Part shown: positions 1 to 10,410 of the stretch, in pieces
Layout: every line of letters starts with the position of its first letter
How positions within the stretch are numbered: the first letter of the stretch is position 1
Assembly: GCA_028095925.1 (NCBI GenBank)
Contig: JAOHCW010000001.1
Coordinates: 124,001 to 188,000 of the forward strand
Direction: 5' to 3'
DNA from: Aquiluna sp.
GTDB taxonomy: Bacteria > Actinomycetota > Actinomycetes > Actinomycetales > Microbacteriaceae
DNA length: 64,000 nt
Notes under the pieces: model-generated
The model's database searches: none
Seen by the model: only the letters and a program-made list of their open reading frames with translations
What the model was told of the DNA's origin: nothing
Program-made: the position numbers and the translations under genes

Positions 1-264
1 GTTCTGATCGGTGAGATTGGTGGCGACTCCGAAGAGAAAGCCGCCGAGTACATTTCCAAGAACGTCAGCAAGCCGGTCGTTGCCTATGTAGCGGGTTTCA
101 CCGCCCCTGAGGGCAAGACCATGGGCCACGCTGGCGCAATTGTTTCAGGCTCAGCCGGAACCGCGCAGGCCAAGAAAGAGGCCTTCGAGGCAGTGGGTGT
201 AAAGGTGGGCAAGACCCCCTCGGAGACTGCCGAACTGATGCGGGAAATAGTAAGCAAGCTGTAG
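1..264 (+). CDS. sucD: Succinyl-CoA synthetase (ADP-forming) alpha subunit, 3' part
   Basis: C-terminal 87 codons of the TCA-cycle enzyme that interconverts succinyl-CoA and succinate with substrate-level phosphorylation. Visible in frame 1 from the first base: IGEIGG, then GFTAPEGK, then [10 protein letters not shown], whose histidine is the phosphorylated active-site residue of the family. The reading frame ends at TAG 262-264. The 5' part, and presumably sucC, lie outside the window. The next gene starts 4 bases later. The order sucD, membrane protein, purN, purH matches M. tuberculosis Rv0952-Rv0957, which supports both identities. Confidence 0.96.
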   Translation, partial: VLIGEIGGDSEEKAAEYISKNVSKPVVAYVAGFTAPEGKTMGHAGAIVSGSAGTAQAKKEAFEAVGVKVGKTPSETAELMREIVSKL

Positions 265-268
265 TTCG

Positions 269-1516
269 GTGAACCGGGGGCTTAGCTTTGCGATTGCGGC
301 GCTACAAGCGCTCATCATCATCGCCTCGGTTGTAGGCCTAATTGTTGCTCCGCTGACACTTGCCTGGTTTGTCGAGGGTGACGGCTCCGTTGACTGGATA
401 GTTGCCCTGCAGGTCGCAGGTTATGCATTCCTGCTCGCCTGTGGCGTGCCCCTTCACTTTTCAGCTGGCGAGTTAGTTGGCATTGCGTTCCCCGCCTTCA
501 CACTGAGCGTGTTACCACTGGGGCTAACCCTGCTGATGGCACTGATGGCAATTCGAATTGGCTACAGACTCAGCGCTGCATCCTCGCTTTGGCCCGCTTG
601 GCTAGGCGGCGCTGCCGCCTTTGGAGGCATCTCCTATGGGCTGAGCCTGGTGATCCAGACAGAGGCTGTGGTGATGGGAGAGTGGGGTCCGCTGTTTATC
701 CCAGCCGCATTCTTTGGCGGGCTACTTTTCATCGCGTCTATCTCCGGAAGGCGTTTTGAGCTGTTTGAGGTAGCCAATGGCCCAGAGGCGAGAGAGCGGG
801 TGTTTCTCAGGGGTCTTGCCAGCTCGGCATTTGAAAAGCTCCACTGGTCTATAAAGACTGTTCTGCCTCCGGCCACACGAATCGGTGTCTCGGTGATTGC
901 CACCCTTTTGATTACAAGCTCGCTAATGATTGCCCTTGCCCTTGGGTTTGGCTGGATTGAGGTGCTGCGGCTTTATCAGGGCCTTGGCCTGAGCCTATTT
1001 GGCGGGTTGATGCTGACCATTGGGCAGCTAGCAATCCTTCCCAACCTGATTGCCTTTGGCGCCAGCTGGATCTCCGGAGTTGGCTTCGCAATCGGTGAGG
1101 GAAGCTACGTCTCCCCGCTAGCCACTCAGCTTGGGCCGCTTCCGGCGATGCCTGTCTTTGCCGCCATCCCAACCGGAGCTTTCGAACGCGGCATACTGTT
1201 CGCGTTGGTGCCGGTGCTGGCTGCGTTTTTCGCCACCGTGCTATCTAGAAAGTTCTCGGATGGACTTAGGTGGGAGTACGCAACCCGCTTTGGTGCGGCG
1301 AGCGCTTTGGCGTTGGTCGCCGCAACCGTTGCGGCAGCTTTGGCGCTGCTCTTGGCACTTGCGGCTAGTGGCAGTTTTGGTCCTGGGCGTTTCTCGTGGG
1401 TTGGCATCGACGCACTGGTTTTTGCCGGAATCATCTTTGTCCAGGTTCTAGTGCCGACGTTCCTAGCTTCGCTTGTGGTGGTGCAGCCCTACTCCAGTGC
1501 GGATGAGCGAAAGTAG
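269..1516 (+). CDS. PerM-like (DUF6350) polytopic membrane protein
   Basis: 415-residue protein made almost wholly of hydrophobic helices (roughly 9-11 segments) with a short polar C-terminus ending SSADERK. GTG start 4 bases after the sucD stop. I see no catalytic motif. Position between sucD and purN is the conserved place of the actinobacterial DUF6350/PerM family; M. tuberculosis PerM (Rv0955) is a membrane protein linked to cell division under stress. The family assignment therefore rests on synteny, length and topology rather than on a motif. Probably co-transcribed with purN and purH. Exact function here is unknown. Confidence 0.65.
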   Translation: MNRGLSFAIAALQALIIIASVVGLIVAPLTLAWFVEGDGSVDWIVALQVAGYAFLLACGVPLHFSAGELVGIAFPAFTLSVLPLGLTLLMALMAIRIGYRLSAASSLWPAWLGGAAAFGGISYGLSLVIQTEAVVMGEWGPLFIPAAFFGGLLFIASISGRRFELFEVANGPEARERVFLRGLASSAFEKLHWSIKTVLPPATRIGVSVIATLLITSSLMIALALGFGWIEVLRLYQGLGLSLFGGLMLTIGQLAILPNLIAFGASWISGVGFAIGEGSYVSPLATQLGPLPAMPVFAAIPTGAFERGILFALVPVLAAFFATVLSRKFSDGLRWEYATRFGAASALALVAATVAAALALLLALAASGSFGPGRFSWVGIDALVFAGIIFVQVLVPTFLASLVVVQPYSSADERK

Positions 1517-1519
1517 ACT

Positions 1520-2116
1520 TTGGCCGTGCTCTCGATTGTTGTACTCATTTCCGGAACAGGTTCCAACCTAAAGGCGCTCCTGGAAGCCTGTGACAACCCG
1601 CTTTATCCCGCAAAGGTATTGGCTGTCGGTGCCGATCGAGCCGCTGAGGGCCTCGAGCATGCGGAGTTATTCGACAAGACAACCTTTGTGGTCCAGCCCG
1701 GCGGTTTCGCTTCCAAGGACGAGTGGGCCGAGGTTCTCGCGAGCAACATCGACATCCACCAACCTGACCTGATTGTGCTTGCTGGATTTATGAGAGTGCT
1801 TCCAAAGAGTTTTGTCGACAGGTACTACCCAAGGATTATCAACCTTCACCCATCTTTGTTGCCGAAGTTCCCTGGTGCTCACGCGGTTCGCGATGCTCTG
1901 GCAGCCGGCGCGACAGAAACCGGAAGCACGATCCACATAGTTGACGCAGGCGTCGACACAGGACCCGTTATAGCCCAGCAGAGCATGGCAATTCCAGCAG
2001 GCATCTCAGAGCACGAGCTTCACGAACGGATCAAAGAAATTGAAAAGCAGCAGCTTGTGAAGACCATTGAGGCAATTGCAAGTGACGAGCTGAAGCTCGA
2101 GGAGGTTTCGAGTTGA
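1520..2116 (+). CDS. purN: Phosphoribosylglycinamide formyltransferase (GART)
   Basis: 198 residues, the usual PurN length. Transfers a formyl group from 10-formyl-THF to GAR in purine synthesis, in the cytoplasm. Motifs: SGTGSN near the N-terminus (phosphate loop), [20 protein letters not shown] carrying the catalytic Asn and His, and [10 protein letters not shown] carrying the catalytic Asp. TTG start at 1520, three bases after the previous stop; GTG at 1526 is an alternative that loses only two residues. Overlaps purH by 4 bases, so the two are translationally coupled. Confidence 0.97.
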   Translation: MAVLSIVVLISGTGSNLKALLEACDNPLYPAKVLAVGADRAAEGLEHAELFDKTTFVVQPGGFASKDEWAEVLASNIDIHQPDLIVLAGFMRVLPKSFVDRYYPRIINLHPSLLPKFPGAHAVRDALAAGATETGSTIHIVDAGVDTGPVIAQQSMAIPAGISEHELHERIKEIEKQQLVKTIEAIASDELKLEEVSS

Positions 2117-3654
2117 GAGACAAGGTAGCAATCAGGCGGGCTCTGATCTCGGTCTCTGACAAGACTGGACTAATTGAACTTGCCACCGCTCTTTCCAAGG
2201 CCGGTGTGGCAATCGTGTCTACCGGATCGACTGCTAAGCAGATTGCTGCGGCCGGAATCGCGGTGAGCGAGGTGAGCGAGGTCACGGGCTTTCCCGAGTC
2301 CTTGGACGGCAGGGTCAAGACCCTGCATCCAGCAATCCATGGAGGACTGCTGGCAGATCTAAGACTCGACTCTCACGTCGAGCAGCTTGAGAGCCTTGGT
2401 ATTGAACCCTTTGAGCTTGTTGTGGTGAACCTATACCCATTTGTGGAGACTGTTTCAGCGGGCGCCGGCTTCGACGAGAGTGTTGAGCAAATCGACATTG
2501 GTGGACCGGCGATGGTTAGAGCGAGCGCCAAGAACCACGCCAACGTTGCAATCGTTGTCAGCCCAGAGCGCTACCCAGCAATCATTGAGGCAATCGAAGA
2601 CGGTGGCACAGATCTTGAGTTGAGAAAACAGCTCGCGCTTGAGGCATTCAGTCACACCGCCAACTATGACGCTGCCGTCTCCTCTTGGCTAGCTGGGCAG
2701 CTTGGCTCTGAGCGGCTCTCGCTCGGCTTTACCAAGAGTGGTGACCTGCGCTACGGAGAAAACTCCCACCAGGCAGCATCACTTTTCGTTGACGGTAATA
2801 CGGGTGTGGCGAGTGCGAAGCTGCTCGGAGGCAAGGAGATGTCCTACAACAACTTTGTAGACATCGACGCTGCAGTCAGAGCGGCCTATGACTTCTCTGA
2901 GCCTGCAGTTGCAATCATCAAGCACGCTAACCCATGTGGTGTGGCGATTGCCGAGCCGGGGGCAGAAGACCCAATAACCTCTGCCTACATGCGCGCTCAC
3001 CTCACCGATCCAGTATCGGCTTTTGGTGGCGTGGTGGCAGCAAACCGCGAGGTCACTGCCGAATTCGCAGCTTCGCTCTCCCAGGTATTCACCGAGGTGA
3101 TTGCCGCACCTAGCTTTAGTCCCGAGGCGCTAGAGATACTTTCCAAGAAAAAGAACCTCAGAATTCTTGAGCTTTCGGGTGACTACAAGCTCCCAAGTCC
3201 CGAAATTAGGCAGATCTCCGGAGGCCTACTGGTTCAAGAACCAGATAGCTTCGAAGGCCTAGATGTTTCAGCTTGGAAGCTGGTTTCAGGGAAGCCTGCG
3301 TCTCCTGCACTGATGGCAGACCTAGAGTTTGCCTGGCGGGCATCTCGAGCGGTGAAGTCCAATGCAATTTTGCTGGCCAAGGATCTTGCTGCGGTTGGCA
3401 TTGGAATGGGTCAGGTGAACCGGCTTGACTCCTGCCACCTAGCCATTCAGCGCGCCGGGGATCGGGCAGCAGGATCGGTGGCGGCGTCAGATGCCTTTTT
3501 CCCATTTGCAGATGGTTTAGAGGTGCTAATCGCTGGCGGGATTTCGGCTGTTGTCCAACCGGGTGGAAGCGTGCGGGACGAAGAAGTGATTCAGGCGGCG
3601 GTGAGCGCGGGAACAACCATGTATTTCACTGGCGAGCGACACTTCTACCACTAG
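2113..3654 (+). CDS. purH: Bifunctional AICAR formyltransferase / IMP cyclohydrolase
   Basis: 513 residues, full length. Catalyses the last two steps to IMP. N-terminal cyclohydrolase (MGS-like) domain shows [31 protein letters not shown] and GGLLADL. C-terminal transformylase domain shows LRYGENSHQ, the [10 protein letters not shown] motif with its catalytic Lys-His, and the ending TGERHFYH typical of PurH. TTG start overlaps the purN stop by 4 bases. The 10-formyl-THF it needs is made by glyA/folD products encoded about 8 kb downstream. Confidence 0.98.
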   Translation: MRDKVAIRRALISVSDKTGLIELATALSKAGVAIVSTGSTAKQIAAAGIAVSEVSEVTGFPESLDGRVKTLHPAIHGGLLADLRLDSHVEQLESLGIEPFELVVVNLYPFVETVSAGAGFDESVEQIDIGGPAMVRASAKNHANVAIVVSPERYPAIIEAIEDGGTDLELRKQLALEAFSHTANYDAAVSSWLAGQLGSERLSLGFTKSGDLRYGENSHQAASLFVDGNTGVASAKLLGGKEMSYNNFVDIDAAVRAAYDFSEPAVAIIKHANPCGVAIAEPGAEDPITSAYMRAHLTDPVSAFGGVVAANREVTAEFAASLSQVFTEVIAAPSFSPEALEILSKKKNLRILELSGDYKLPSPEIRQISGGLLVQEPDSFEGLDVSAWKLVSGKPASPALMADLEFAWRASRAVKSNAILLAKDLAAVGIGMGQVNRLDSCHLAIQRAGDRAAGSVAASDAFFPFADGLEVLIAGGISAVVQPGGSVRDEEVIQAAVSAGTTMYFTGERHFYH

Positions 3655-3715
3655 GAATCTCTTGGGCCCGCGCTCTGTTAGCCTGTAAGGCTGCCTAAGG
3701 TGGCGGAAGAGATAA

Positions 3716-5491
3716 ATGCAAAATTCCGAATCGGGAACTCTCAAGGTTCTTATGCGGCTGGTGCCGTTTGCGAAGAAGGCCATACCCAGGTTGATCCTTG
3801 GGATGCTGGCCGGCATCGCTGCACACATGTTCGCACTCGCCATTCCGCAGCTACTCCAGGACCTAGTGAATTCCTTGGTCGCTGGCGGCCTTGACGCGCT
3901 CTTGCCTGCGGTCGGTTTGATTCTGTTTCTTGGCGTTCTCGAGGCACTGTTCGTGCTGCTTAGGCGCTGGTTGGTGCTTACCCCGGGTACCTATGTCGAG
4001 GCTGACATGCGCAACAAGCTCTATGAGAAGCTGCAGGATCTTCCAGTTGCTTTTCATGATCGCTGGCCCTCGGGGCAGCTACTTTCCAGGGCAGTCTCGG
4101 ATCTCCATCTAATTCGTCGTTGGATGAGCTTTGGTCTTGTGCTGTTCACGGCAAACCTGATCACGATCATCGTGGGTCTCGTAATTCTCTTTACCTTCAA
4201 TTTCTGGCTGGGACTTATCTTTTTTGTGGCAACGATTCCGATCTGGATTGCCGGGTTCCTCTTTGAGGGAAAATACAAGCTCATTGCGAGGCTGTCCCAG
4301 GATCAATCGGGCGATTTGGCCACCCGCGTTGAAGAGGCAGTTCACGGCGTCAGGGTCCTAAAGTCCTTTGGGCGCGGAGCGTTTGCCGCGCACCAATTTT
4401 CGACCCAGGCCTCCGACCTTCAGTCCACCGAGATTCGTAAGGCCAAAGCCGTTGCCAATATCTGGCTCTATTTGATTCTGATTCCTGAGCTGGCAGTCGG
4501 GCTCTCCATGCTGGCTGGAGTCTGGCTTGTGGCTCAAGGGGACGTCTCGGTTGGGACCCTGGTGGCCTTCTTTGCGACGGTGATGGTGCTCAGGTGGCCA
4601 ACAGAGTCGCTTGGCTTCTTGCTCTCCTTCACCCTTGAGGCGAAGACCGCCACCGAGCGCTTCTTTGAGGTCATGGATGAGGTGAACCCGATTGTTGATC
4701 CCGAGAACCCGAAGCAGGTCGCAGACCCTAAGGGCCTTCTCGAGTTCCATGACGTCCACTTCCGCTATCCGGATGCCTCCGAGGATTCCAAGGCTTTGAT
4801 TAGTGGTGTGGACCTGAGGATTGAACCTGGTGAGTCCGTGGCACTTATTGGCCTAACCGGATGCGGCAAGACAACCCTCACCGCGCTGACCACGAGGCTC
4901 TATGAGGTCACTAGCGGTTCGATCACGATAGACGGCCTTTCTATCAGAGAGATGTCTCGAGGCGAGCTCCGCAGCCACATCGCCATGGCATTCGAAGATG
5001 CCACCCTGTTTTCCTCTTCGGTGAGAGACAACGTGCTACTTGGAAACCCCAATGCTAATGAGGAAAATCTTAAGCAGGCCCTAGAGATCGCCCAGGCACA
5101 ATTCGTCTATGAGCTGCCCGACGGTCTCGATACCACAATTGGCGAAGAGGGCCTCTCGCTCTCCGGTGGACAGCGCCAAAGACTAGCGCTTGCAAGAGCG
5201 GTGGCAGCAAACCCAAGAATTCTCGTCCTAGACGATCCGCTATCGGCGCTGGATGTCGACACCGAAGCTATGGTCGAGGATGCCCTGAGGCATGTCTTGA
5301 AGGAGACAACGGCACTGATTGTCGCCCACCGACCCTCAACAGTGATGTTGGCGGACAAGGTTGCGCTCATGGAGGACGGGAAGATAACCGCCTTCGGCAC
5401 CCACCAGGAACTTATTCGCTCTAGCGAGCACTACCGCTACGTGATCACCTCTTTGGACGAGGAGCAGAAGGAGCGGGAGGTGAACATTTGA
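3716..5491 (+). CDS. ABC exporter half-transporter A (degenerate catalytic site)
   Basis: 591 residues: N-terminal six-helix exporter domain (about 25-320) and C-terminal ATPase. Walker A GLTGCGKT near 379, signature LSGGQRQ near 482, Walker B ILVLDDP near 503, H-loop IVAHRPST. The catalytic glutamate after Walker B is replaced by Asp (LDDP instead of LDEP), a hallmark of the degenerate partner in heterodimeric exporters. ATG start chosen; no clear Shine-Dalgarno. Overlaps the next gene by 4 bases; the products most likely pair. Substrate (drug, lipid, peptide or siderophore) cannot be read from sequence. Confidence 0.93.
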   Translation: MQNSESGTLKVLMRLVPFAKKAIPRLILGMLAGIAAHMFALAIPQLLQDLVNSLVAGGLDALLPAVGLILFLGVLEALFVLLRRWLVLTPGTYVEADMRNKLYEKLQDLPVAFHDRWPSGQLLSRAVSDLHLIRRWMSFGLVLFTANLITIIVGLVILFTFNFWLGLIFFVATIPIWIAGFLFEGKYKLIARLSQDQSGDLATRVEEAVHGVRVLKSFGRGAFAAHQFSTQASDLQSTEIRKAKAVANIWLYLILIPELAVGLSMLAGVWLVAQGDVSVGTLVAFFATVMVLRWPTESLGFLLSFTLEAKTATERFFEVMDEVNPIVDPENPKQVADPKGLLEFHDVHFRYPDASEDSKALISGVDLRIEPGESVALIGLTGCGKTTLTALTTRLYEVTSGSITIDGLSIREMSRGELRSHIAMAFEDATLFSSSVRDNVLLGNPNANEENLKQALEIAQAQFVYELPDGLDTTIGEEGLSLSGGQRQRLALARAVAANPRILVLDDPLSALDVDTEAMVEDALRHVLKETTALIVAHRPSTVMLADKVALMEDGKITAFGTHQELIRSSEHYRYVITSLDEEQKEREVNI

Positions 5492-7293
5492 GTCTCTACG
5501 GAACTAACGATGAGGAGCGCACAGACCTTAACAAAGAGGAGTCTCGCTTTGTAAGGGCCCGCTCTAGAAGGCTGCTTGGTTCGCTGCTTGCCCCGATGCG
5601 GCTGAGGCTAATCCTCGCAATCTTCTTGGGTGTAATCTCAACGGCCATCAGGGTTGCAGGTCCCGCTCTGATTGCTTTGGGTATCGACTGGGCTCTACCT
5701 CGAGCGATCATGCGCGAATACAACGAGCTTTGGATTGTGGTCGGGCTTTACTTGTCGGCTGCGCTAATGACCTCGATTCTGACCTATTACTTCCTGATGA
5801 TTACGGCCAGACTTGCTCAAAACGTGGTGTTCGACCTTAGAAATCGCATGTTTGTTCACACTCAAAAGCTCTCGGTTGAGTTTCACGAGCGCTACACCGC
5901 AGGTCGCGTCATTGCGCGTCAGACCTCGGATCTTGAGTCGATTGCGGAGCTACTTGCAGGTGGTCTGAATGAGCTTGCTATTGGAGCCATGTTCATGTTC
6001 TTCACAGCGGTAGCGCTACTGCTGCTAGATCCAGTTTCGTTCCTGGTTTTGTTCGGAGCTTTGTTGCCGCTGGCGCTACTAACTCGCTGGTTCCAGGTGA
6101 AGACGAACCGCGGCTACCGCAAGCAGAGGGTCGCCTCCTCGCGCCTGATCCAGTACTTCGTTGAGAGCATGACCGGCATTCGTGCGGTGAAGGCCTTTCG
6201 CAAGGAAAAGCGCAACGAGAAGCACTTCGGTGGGCTCGTCGAGGACTACCGCGGTCACAATGCCCACCTCATTCAGCTCTTTGGTATTTACGACCCAGGT
6301 CTGATCCTGATCGGAAACGCCACCGTTGCAGCCGTTTTGCTGGTGGGTGGCTACAGAGTTCTCGAGGGCTCCTTGGGCATTGGCGTTCTAACTGCAGCAA
6401 TTTTGTATGCCAGAAGGTTCTTTGACCCGATGGAAGAGATTGCAATCTTCTATAACTCCTACCAATCGGCAGCCAGCGCACTTGAGAAGATCTCAGGTGT
6501 TCTGGAAGAAGAGCCTTCGGTACCGGAGCCTCAGAGCCCAGTCGAATTTGATAGCGCAAAGGGCCATATCCACTTCAATGGCGTTAAATTTAAGTATTCG
6601 ACAGGCCCCACTATCCTTCACAAGTTTGACCTTGAGATTCCTGCGGGTCAGACCATTGCTCTGGTTGGAACTACAGGGGCTGGAAAGTCCACACTTGCCA
6701 AGCTGATCTCTCGTTTCTATGACCCAAGTCTGGGCAATGTCACCATTGATGGGGTAGACGTTAGAGACATTTCCAACAAGGACCTTAGGCGTGAGGTTGT
6801 GATGGTGACCCAGGAGGCCTACCTGTTCTCGGGAACCGTGGCGGAGAACATCCAGCTTGGCAGGCCGGGTGCCTCAATTGAGGACGTAATGTCTGCCGCC
6901 AAGGCGGTTGGTGCCCACGAGTTCATCTTGAGTCTTCCCGAGGGCTATGACACCGATGTGAATAAGCGCGGTGGCAGGGTGTCCGCAGGTCAGCGGCAGC
7001 TCATTTCGTTCGCGCGAGCCTTCCTCGCTAACCCAGCGGTGCTAATTCTGGATGAGGCAACCTCGTCGTTGGATATCCCGTCAGAGCGCATGGTGCAAAG
7101 GGGCCTAAAGACTTTGCTCGCCGGCAGAACAGCAGTTATCATCGCCCACAGGCTCTCCACCGTTTCGATTGCAGACAGAGTGCTAGTCATGGAACACGGC
7201 AAGATCATTGAGGACGATGCTCCTAAGGTCCTGGCAGCTGGAAGTGGAAAGTTTGCCAAGCTCTATAAGGCCTGGAAAGACTCTCTGGTTTAG
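5488..7293 (+). CDS. ABC exporter half-transporter B (catalytic partner)
   Basis: 601 residues with the same fold as its upstream partner. Walker [10 protein letters not shown] near 394, Walker [14 protein letters not shown] with the normal catalytic Glu, H-loop IIAHRLST. Its signature motif is altered: RVSAGQRQ instead of LSGGQ. The altered signature here and the Glu-to-Asp change in the partner fall in the same composite ATP site, as known for heterodimeric exporters such as TM287/288. TTG start, 4-base overlap with the upstream gene. Its stop overlaps the convergent amylase stop by 4 bases. Confidence 0.94.
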   Translation: MSLYGTNDEERTDLNKEESRFVRARSRRLLGSLLAPMRLRLILAIFLGVISTAIRVAGPALIALGIDWALPRAIMREYNELWIVVGLYLSAALMTSILTYYFLMITARLAQNVVFDLRNRMFVHTQKLSVEFHERYTAGRVIARQTSDLESIAELLAGGLNELAIGAMFMFFTAVALLLLDPVSFLVLFGALLPLALLTRWFQVKTNRGYRKQRVASSRLIQYFVESMTGIRAVKAFRKEKRNEKHFGGLVEDYRGHNAHLIQLFGIYDPGLILIGNATVAAVLLVGGYRVLEGSLGIGVLTAAILYARRFFDPMEEIAIFYNSYQSAASALEKISGVLEEEPSVPEPQSPVEFDSAKGHIHFNGVKFKYSTGPTILHKFDLEIPAGQTIALVGTTGAGKSTLAKLISRFYDPSLGNVTIDGVDVRDISNKDLRREVVMVTQEAYLFSGTVAENIQLGRPGASIEDVMSAAKAVGAHEFILSLPEGYDTDVNKRGGRVSAGQRQLISFARAFLANPAVLILDEATSSLDIPSERMVQRGLKTLLAGRTAVIIAHRLSTVSIADRVLVMEHGKIIEDDAPKVLAAGSGKFAKLYKAWKDSLV

Positions 7294-8726
7294 TCCTTAG
7301 TTTCGCTCACCAACAGTGCTATCGCGCTCATCGGTGCCAGGGTGGCAGTCAGCTCTCCACCAACAACCTGGTGCAGCTCGCCGTCAATTAGGTTCACGTA
7401 CTCACCATCTGGCAACGTGGTTGGCACGCTTACGCTCATCTCCTGGGTGTCGAAGACGTTGGTTATGAAGTAGCCCACGCCATCCCTGGCAAAGCCGTAG
7501 ACACCGCGTTCGCGATACTTTTCAACGATCGGGGAAGCTCCAACTTGGTCGCGGAATCGAATCATGTTGATAGTTGATTGCCAACGGTGTTGGCAGATCC
7601 ACTCGTCCGCCGTGTAGTCATCCTTTGGTGCGCTCACTCCGCTGCAGTCGATTGGTCCGACGCCCTTTACGGTCTCGTAGGGGCCTGCATCGCGGGAACG
7701 AAATGCGTAAGAGGAGTAGAGCATGGGCTGGCCATAGTCCTCCGCGAGCATCATTGCGGTAGCAAGCTCAAAGTAACGTGCGTCGTTGTAGTTGAGAGTC
7801 TCACCGTTGCGCTCGGTGTCATGGTTTGAGACAAAAGCAATGGTCTGGTTGCTGGGGGTAAAGTCCCTAAACCTGATTGCGGAGGCGGCAGGCGTTATGA
7901 CCTCGCTCTTGAAGTAGCTGCGCATGTTCCTCGCATAGTCAAACTCCCAGACCTCGCCGGAATCCAGGTATTGCTCCGGCTGGACCGGCTCCCCGCCACC
8001 GCGAATAACCTCGTGGATAACCCTGGTGCCCTCCGGCAGCTGGTCGATTATTACCTTCAGGTCGCTTGCCGCCATGTGCTTGGCCGCATCGATGCGAAAT
8101 CCGGCAACCCCAAGGGACAGAAGGTCGTTTAGATAGGTGAGGATCTGGTTCTGGACGTTTTCTAGCTTCTGGTTGAGGTCACTAAGAGCTAGAAGTTCAC
8201 AGGTTTGGACCTGCGCGAGGTCTTTATAGCTACTGATGGAATCATCGGGGGTGAGGTTGCAGTTGTGGAAATCCTCGCGAGAGTAGAGGCCCTCATACTC
8301 GTACTTGGTGAACTCGGTTCCGGCATAACCAGTTCCCGAGGTTTGTGCGGTCATGTGATTGATTACGGCGTCGGCTATGACATCAACCGCGTGCTCGCTG
8401 CAGGTGGCAACCATGTTGGCAAACTGCTCACGAGATCCGAACCTTGATTCGATTTTGTAGCTAACTGGCTGATACACCGTCCACCACGCAGCTCCGGTGA
8501 TGTGCTCCTGAGGGGGTGAGGTTAAAACCCAGTCCACACCGGATTCTCCAAGAAACTCGCACTCAGCAGCAATAGAGTCCCAAGGCCACATAAACAGCTG
8601 TACACCAATAAGGGATTCGTAACGAATTTCAGCCTGGGCCTGCTCTGGCGCTTCGGTTTGACTTGAGCACCCCACCAGAGTCGCTGCCGAGAGAACTGAC
8701 CCGACTAGAGCTGAGAGAAAACGCAC
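7290..8726 (-). CDS. Secreted lipoprotein alpha-amylase, GH13 (animal-like type)
   Basis: 478 residues. Hydrolyses alpha-1,4-glucans outside the membrane. The N-terminus is a lipoprotein signal (hydrophobic stretch then LVGC, Cys at 20). The four GH13 conserved regions are present: [15 protein letters not shown] (nucleophile Asp), IHEVI (acid/base Glu) and FVSNHD. The stretch [17 protein letters not shown] followed by FANMVATC resembles animal and Streptomyces-type alpha-amylases rather than Bacillus types. At SSYAFRSRD the residue after SSY is Ala where chloride-activated animal enzymes carry Arg, so chloride dependence is doubtful. No starch-binding domain. GTG start; divergent from icd. 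Confidence 0.93.
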   Translation of the reverse strand: MRFLSALVGSVLSAATLVGCSSQTEAPEQAQAEIRYESLIGVQLFMWPWDSIAAECEFLGESGVDWVLTSPPQEHITGAAWWTVYQPVSYKIESRFGSREQFANMVATCSEHAVDVIADAVINHMTAQTSGTGYAGTEFTKYEYEGLYSREDFHNCNLTPDDSISSYKDLAQVQTCELLALSDLNQKLENVQNQILTYLNDLLSLGVAGFRIDAAKHMAASDLKVIIDQLPEGTRVIHEVIRGGGEPVQPEQYLDSGEVWEFDYARNMRSYFKSEVITPAASAIRFRDFTPSNQTIAFVSNHDTERNGETLNYNDARYFELATAMMLAEDYGQPMLYSSYAFRSRDAGPYETVKGVGPIDCSGVSAPKDDYTADEWICQHRWQSTINMIRFRDQVGASPIVEKYRERGVYGFARDGVGYFITNVFDTQEMSVSVPTTLPDGEYVNLIDGELHQVVGGELTATLAPMSAIALLVSETKD

Positions 8727-8792
8727 TGTTCAATGCTAAACGATAGGCTAGGCGAGGCTTTGCGCCAGGTGCGCAGTAATTTCAGGAGAAAA

Positions 8793-10010
8793 ATGAGCAA
8801 AATCAAGGTAGTTGGCAAGGTTGTTGAGCTTGATGGCGATGAGATGACTCGCATCATCTGGCAGGACATCAAGGACAACCTGATCCTGCCCTTCTTGGAC
8901 ATCGATCTTGAGTACTACGATCTCTCGGTTCAGCACCGTGATGAGACAGATGACCAGGTCACCATCGATGCCGCGAACGCCATTAAGACCCACGGGGTCG
9001 GTGTGAAGTGTGCGACTATCACCCCCGATGAGGCAAGAGTCGAAGAATTTGGACTCAAGAAGATGTGGCGCAGCCCGAACGGCACCATTCGAAACATTCT
9101 CGGCGGCGTAGTCTTCCGCGAGCCCATCATCATCTCCAATGTTCCAAGGCTTGTACCTGGCTGGACCAAACCGATTGTTATTGGTCGTCATGCCCACGGA
9201 GATCAATACAAGGCAACAGACTTTAAGGTGCCGGGCAAGGGCGTTGTCACCATGACCTGGACCCCAGCCGATGGCTCCGAGCCTCAGACAATGCAGATTG
9301 CTGAGTACCCGGAGAACGGCGGCGTGGCGATGGGCATGTATAACTACATTGACTCGATCAGAGACTTTGCTAGGGCATCATTCAACTACGGCCTATCCCG
9401 CGGATACCCCGTCTACATGTCAACCAAGAACACCATCCTGAAGGCCTACGACGGCGCCTTCAAGGACACCTTCCAAGAGGTTTTTGACGCCGAGTACGCG
9501 GACAAGTTCGCGAGTGCGGGACTTACCTATGAGCACAGGCTCATCGACGATATGGTTGCAGCCTCTTTGAAGTGGGAGGGCGGCTATGTCTGGGCATGTA
9601 AAAACTACGACGGTGACGTCCAGTCCGACACCGTTGCTCAGGGCTTTGGGTCGCTGGGACTGATGACCTCAGTACTGACTACCCCAGACGGCAAGTCGGC
9701 GCTCGCAGAAGCTGCCCACGGCACCGTCACCCGCCACTACCGCCAGTGGCAGAAGGGCGAGAAGACCTCCACAAACCCAATCGCCTCGATCTTCGCCTGG
9801 ACCCGCGGTCTGATGCACCGAGCCAAGCTGGATGGCACCCCTGAGGTTGCAAAGTTTGCCCAGACTCTCGAAGACGTGATCATCAAAACCGTAGAGTCTG
9901 GCCACATGACCAAGGACCTTGCCGCTTTAGTCGGCAAGGACCAGAAGTGGCAGACCACCGAGGAGTTCATGGCAACCCTCGCTGAGAACATGCGCGAGGC
10001 AATGGCCTAA
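8793..10010 (+). CDS. icd: NADP-dependent isocitrate dehydrogenase (eukaryote-like dimeric type)
   Basis: 405 residues, oxidatively decarboxylates isocitrate to 2-oxoglutarate in the TCA cycle. Starts [20 protein letters not shown], then [15 protein letters not shown] (isocitrate-binding serine in the RSPNGT stretch), [14 protein letters not shown], and [10 protein letters not shown] in the cofactor region. This belongs to the subfamily shared with mitochondrial IDH and M. tuberculosis Icd1. An upstream in-frame ATG exists at 8733, but AGGAG at 8784-8788 sits 4 bases before ATG 8793 and the family N-terminus begins there. Followed by two hairpins, so probably a single-gene transcript. Confidence 0.97.
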   Translation: MSKIKVVGKVVELDGDEMTRIIWQDIKDNLILPFLDIDLEYYDLSVQHRDETDDQVTIDAANAIKTHGVGVKCATITPDEARVEEFGLKKMWRSPNGTIRNILGGVVFREPIIISNVPRLVPGWTKPIVIGRHAHGDQYKATDFKVPGKGVVTMTWTPADGSEPQTMQIAEYPENGGVAMGMYNYIDSIRDFARASFNYGLSRGYPVYMSTKNTILKAYDGAFKDTFQEVFDAEYADKFASAGLTYEHRLIDDMVAASLKWEGGYVWACKNYDGDVQSDTVAQGFGSLGLMTSVLTTPDGKSALAEAAHGTVTRHYRQWQKGEKTSTNPIASIFAWTRGLMHRAKLDGTPEVAKFAQTLEDVIIKTVESGHMTKDLAALVGKDQKWQTTEEFMATLAENMREAMA

Positions 10011-10015
10011 TAACT

Positions 10016-10068
10016 AGCCCCCAACCGGGGCTGTGGAAAACTCCCTGCAGGAAACTGCAGGGAGTTTT
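10016..10068 (+). terminator. Tandem hairpin terminators after icd
   Basis: First hairpin: AGCCCC (10016-10021) pairs with GGGGCT (10027-10032). Second: a perfect 14-base inverted repeat, 10037-10050 with 10055-10068, closed by a GAAA tetraloop; the 3' arm ends in TTTT and the 5' arm begins with AAAA, so it can stop transcripts from either side. Convergent purU ends 330 bases further on. Confidence 0.9.
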
Positions 10069-10080
10069 AGCTTTTGCGGC

Positions 10081-10410
10081 ATGAAAAAACATGCCATCTC
10101 ATTCATCACACTTCTAATCTCGGTCTTCCTCATACCCTTGCCCGCAAACGCGGAACCGGTCTGTGAGGGAAACCTCTGCACAATTACCTTCGGCTACACC
10201 GGCAGCATGCAAACCTGGGAGGTTCCTCAGGGTGCAATAAACCTCAGCTTTGAAATCTATGGCGCCTCTGGAGCTCGCGGTGGTGGGGGCGGCAGCGTCA
10301 CAGGCGACCTCATCGACATCCCGGACACCCTCTACATCTTCGTTGGCGGCGCTGGAAACCAAGGCGTAACCGCAGCGGGAGCATTGGCACTGAGGTTTAG
10401 CGGAAGATGA
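10081..10410 (+). pseudogene. Truncated secreted glycine-rich domain protein (remnant)
   Basis: Open frame of 109 residues. MKKHAISFITLLISVFLIP and PANA form a good signal peptide. Then comes FGYTGSMQTWEVPQGAINL, a Gly-rich turn ARGGGGGS, and LYIFVGGAGNQG. This resembles the first part of the glycine-rich beta domain found at the N-terminus of large actinobacterial surface proteins, where the consensus runs YTGSxQTYTVPxG then GGxG. The frame stops after about one half-domain, running 14 bases into the 3' end of purU. There is no ribosome-binding site; the icd terminator lies just upstream. I read it as the 5' remnant of a larger gene cut at the purU side. A tiny functional secreted peptide is not excluded. 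Confidence 0.5.

Noticed and set aside
3206-3616. 136-codon antisense open frame inside purH
   Set aside because: Shadow of a well-conserved gene, no start signals, low-complexity composition.
8733-8792. Twenty-codon upstream extension of icd from ATG 8733
   Set aside because: The family begins at [13 protein letters not shown] is placed for ATG 8793, and the extension covers the promoter region shared with the amylase gene.
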